Under the pieces are notes generated by a model. It was not told the DNA's origin and did not search any database. It worked only from the letters and a program-made list of their open reading frames with translations. Positions 5,482 to 6,258 of a stretch of DNA of 6,258 nt are shown here, piece by piece. This DNA is from Bacteroidia bacterium (GTDB lineage: Bacteria > Bacteroidota > Bacteroidia > Bacteroidales > BM523), in the NCBI GenBank assembly GCA_016209245.1, contig JACQWN010000419.1, positions 1 to 6,258 on the forward strand. The letters are read 5' to 3'. The first letter of the stretch is position 1, and the number at the start of each line of letters is the position of its first letter. Both the position numbers and the translations under genes were made by a program.

Positions 5482-6258
5482 ATGATTGATAAACTGAGTG
5501 ATAAATATCATGATTTTCAGAGTGAAGACCAGGATGATGAGAACGATAGTATTACAGATTTAAAAGTCCCTGCTGAAGTAATGGATAGCGAGGAAGAAAT
5601 ATCTGATACTTTTGTGAAAGGCAAGAGCGAAGATACAATTGAACAATATTTTGATGATGAAGCACCAATTACCAAGGAGGAACTTCATGCTACTTTAGAG
5701 AAGTCGAAAACCGACCAGGATAAATTTAATTGGGAAGCGCTTGGTAAAAAGGAAGATATCTATTCACCGGAAGAACGGGCAGAATTAGAAGGTATTTATG
5801 ATAAAACACTGTCGAGCGTTCAGGAAAATGAAGTTGTTGAAGGTACAGTAGTTTCCATGAATAAACGCGAAGTAGTAGTAAATATAGGTTATAAATCCGA
5901 GGGAATAATCAGTCTTAATGAATTCAGATATAATCCCGATCTTCAGATAAACGACAAGGTTGAAGTATATGTAGAAAGCAAAGAAGATAACAATGGTCAG
6001 CTTATTATATCTCATAAAAAAGCCAGGGCATTAAGGTCATGGGACAGAGTCAATTCAGCTCTTGAAAATAATGAAATCATAAAAGGATATATCAAATGCC
6101 GCACAAAAGGAGGCATGATAGTAGATGTATTTGGTATTGAAGCATTTTTACCGGGTTCCCAGATTGATGTCAAGCCGATTCGTGATTATGATGTCTTTGT
6201 TGGTAAAACAATGGAATTTAAAGTTGTAAAAATTAATCATGAATTCAAGAATGTGGTT
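5482..6258 (+). CDS. rpsA: 30S ribosomal protein S1, N-terminal part (3' end outside window)
   Basis: S1 binds mRNA on the small ribosomal subunit through tandem S1 (OB-fold) domains and helps start translation. The frame is open from ATG 5482 to the right edge, 259 codons. An in-frame TAA at 5470-5472 makes this the only ATG start. Residues 1-80 are a low-complexity acidic extension (27 Asp/Glu against 8 Lys, no Arg). FNWEALGK (82-89) begins the conserved part. A first S1 domain spans about 115-180 (EGTVVSMNKREVVVNIGYKSEG…LIISHKKA). A second begins near 195 (IIKGYIKCRTKGGMIVDVFG…) and is cut by the edge. The phrases REVVVNIG, LNEFRYNPDL, RTKGGMIVDVFGIEAFLPGSQ and PIRDYDVFVGKTMEFKVVKIN are hallmark Bacteroidota S1 sequence. 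There is no strong Shine-Dalgarno site, which is normal in this phylum. It is transcribed divergently from the sugar cluster, probably independently. Confidence 0.95.
   Translation, partial: MIDKLSDKYHDFQSEDQDDENDSITDLKVPAEVMDSEEEISDTFVKGKSEDTIEQYFDDEAPITKEELHATLEKSKTDQDKFNWEALGKKEDIYSPEERAELEGIYDKTLSSVQENEVVEGTVVSMNKREVVVNIGYKSEGIISLNEFRYNPDLQINDKVEVYVESKEDNNGQLIISHKKARALRSWDRVNSALENNEIIKGYIKCRTKGGMIVDVFGIEAFLPGSQIDVKPIRDYDVFVGKTMEFKVVKINHEFKNVV

Noticed and set aside
5785..6015. 76-codon minus-strand ORF opposite rpsA
   Set aside because: Its hydrophobic appearance comes from reading the acidic, A-rich rpsA sequence in antisense; the plus-strand S1 match is decisive.

Overview
The window looks like Bacteroidota (Bacteroidetes) chromosome. 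It is AT-rich. The partial gene at the right edge encodes a ribosomal protein S1 with phrases typical of that phylum. The promoter in front of it fits the Bacteroidetes consensus (TTG, about 20 bases, TAnnTTTG), and start codons are preceded by A/T-rich sequence rather than strong Shine-Dalgarno sites. I cannot name a genus.

Layout, left to right. (1) Positions 2-553, plus strand: the 3' part of a gene whose tail resembles the C-terminal region of Rpn/PD-(D/E)XK 'recombination-promoting nuclease / putative transposase' proteins; its 5' end lies outside the window. (2) Positions 586-5321, minus strand: a nucleotide-sugar cluster, read right to left as ugd (broken), uxs, rfbA, rfbC, rfbD. The last three genes are joined by 4-base ATGA overlaps. 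(3) Positions 5322-5481: a divergent, very AT-rich intergenic region with a good promoter for rpsA and a weaker candidate for the sugar cluster. (4) Positions 5482-6258, plus strand: the first 259 codons of rpsA, running off the right edge.

The intended pathways are clear. Ugd oxidises UDP-glucose to UDP-glucuronate, and Uxs decarboxylates this to UDP-xylose. RfbA makes dTDP-glucose, and RfbC and RfbD carry out the last two steps to dTDP-L-rhamnose. Both products are donors for surface polysaccharide or glycoprotein glycosylation. Two steps are not intact here. ugd has lost an internal piece of roughly 90 bases near its 5' end, which also shifts the frame. rfbB (dTDP-glucose 4,6-dehydratase) is absent, so it must be encoded elsewhere if rhamnose is made.

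The intergenic spaces of the cluster are the other notable part. Between ugd and uxs there are ten contiguous heptanucleotide units (4017-4086) that change sequence family midway without losing phase. Between uxs and rfbA there is a long imperfect palindrome (arms about 60 and 53 bases, 19-base loop) whose arms carry four ACGAA motifs with mirrored spacing. I see no wholly new gene system; the strongest leads are the broken ugd and these two repeat elements. No gene-free stretch exceeds 300 bases.
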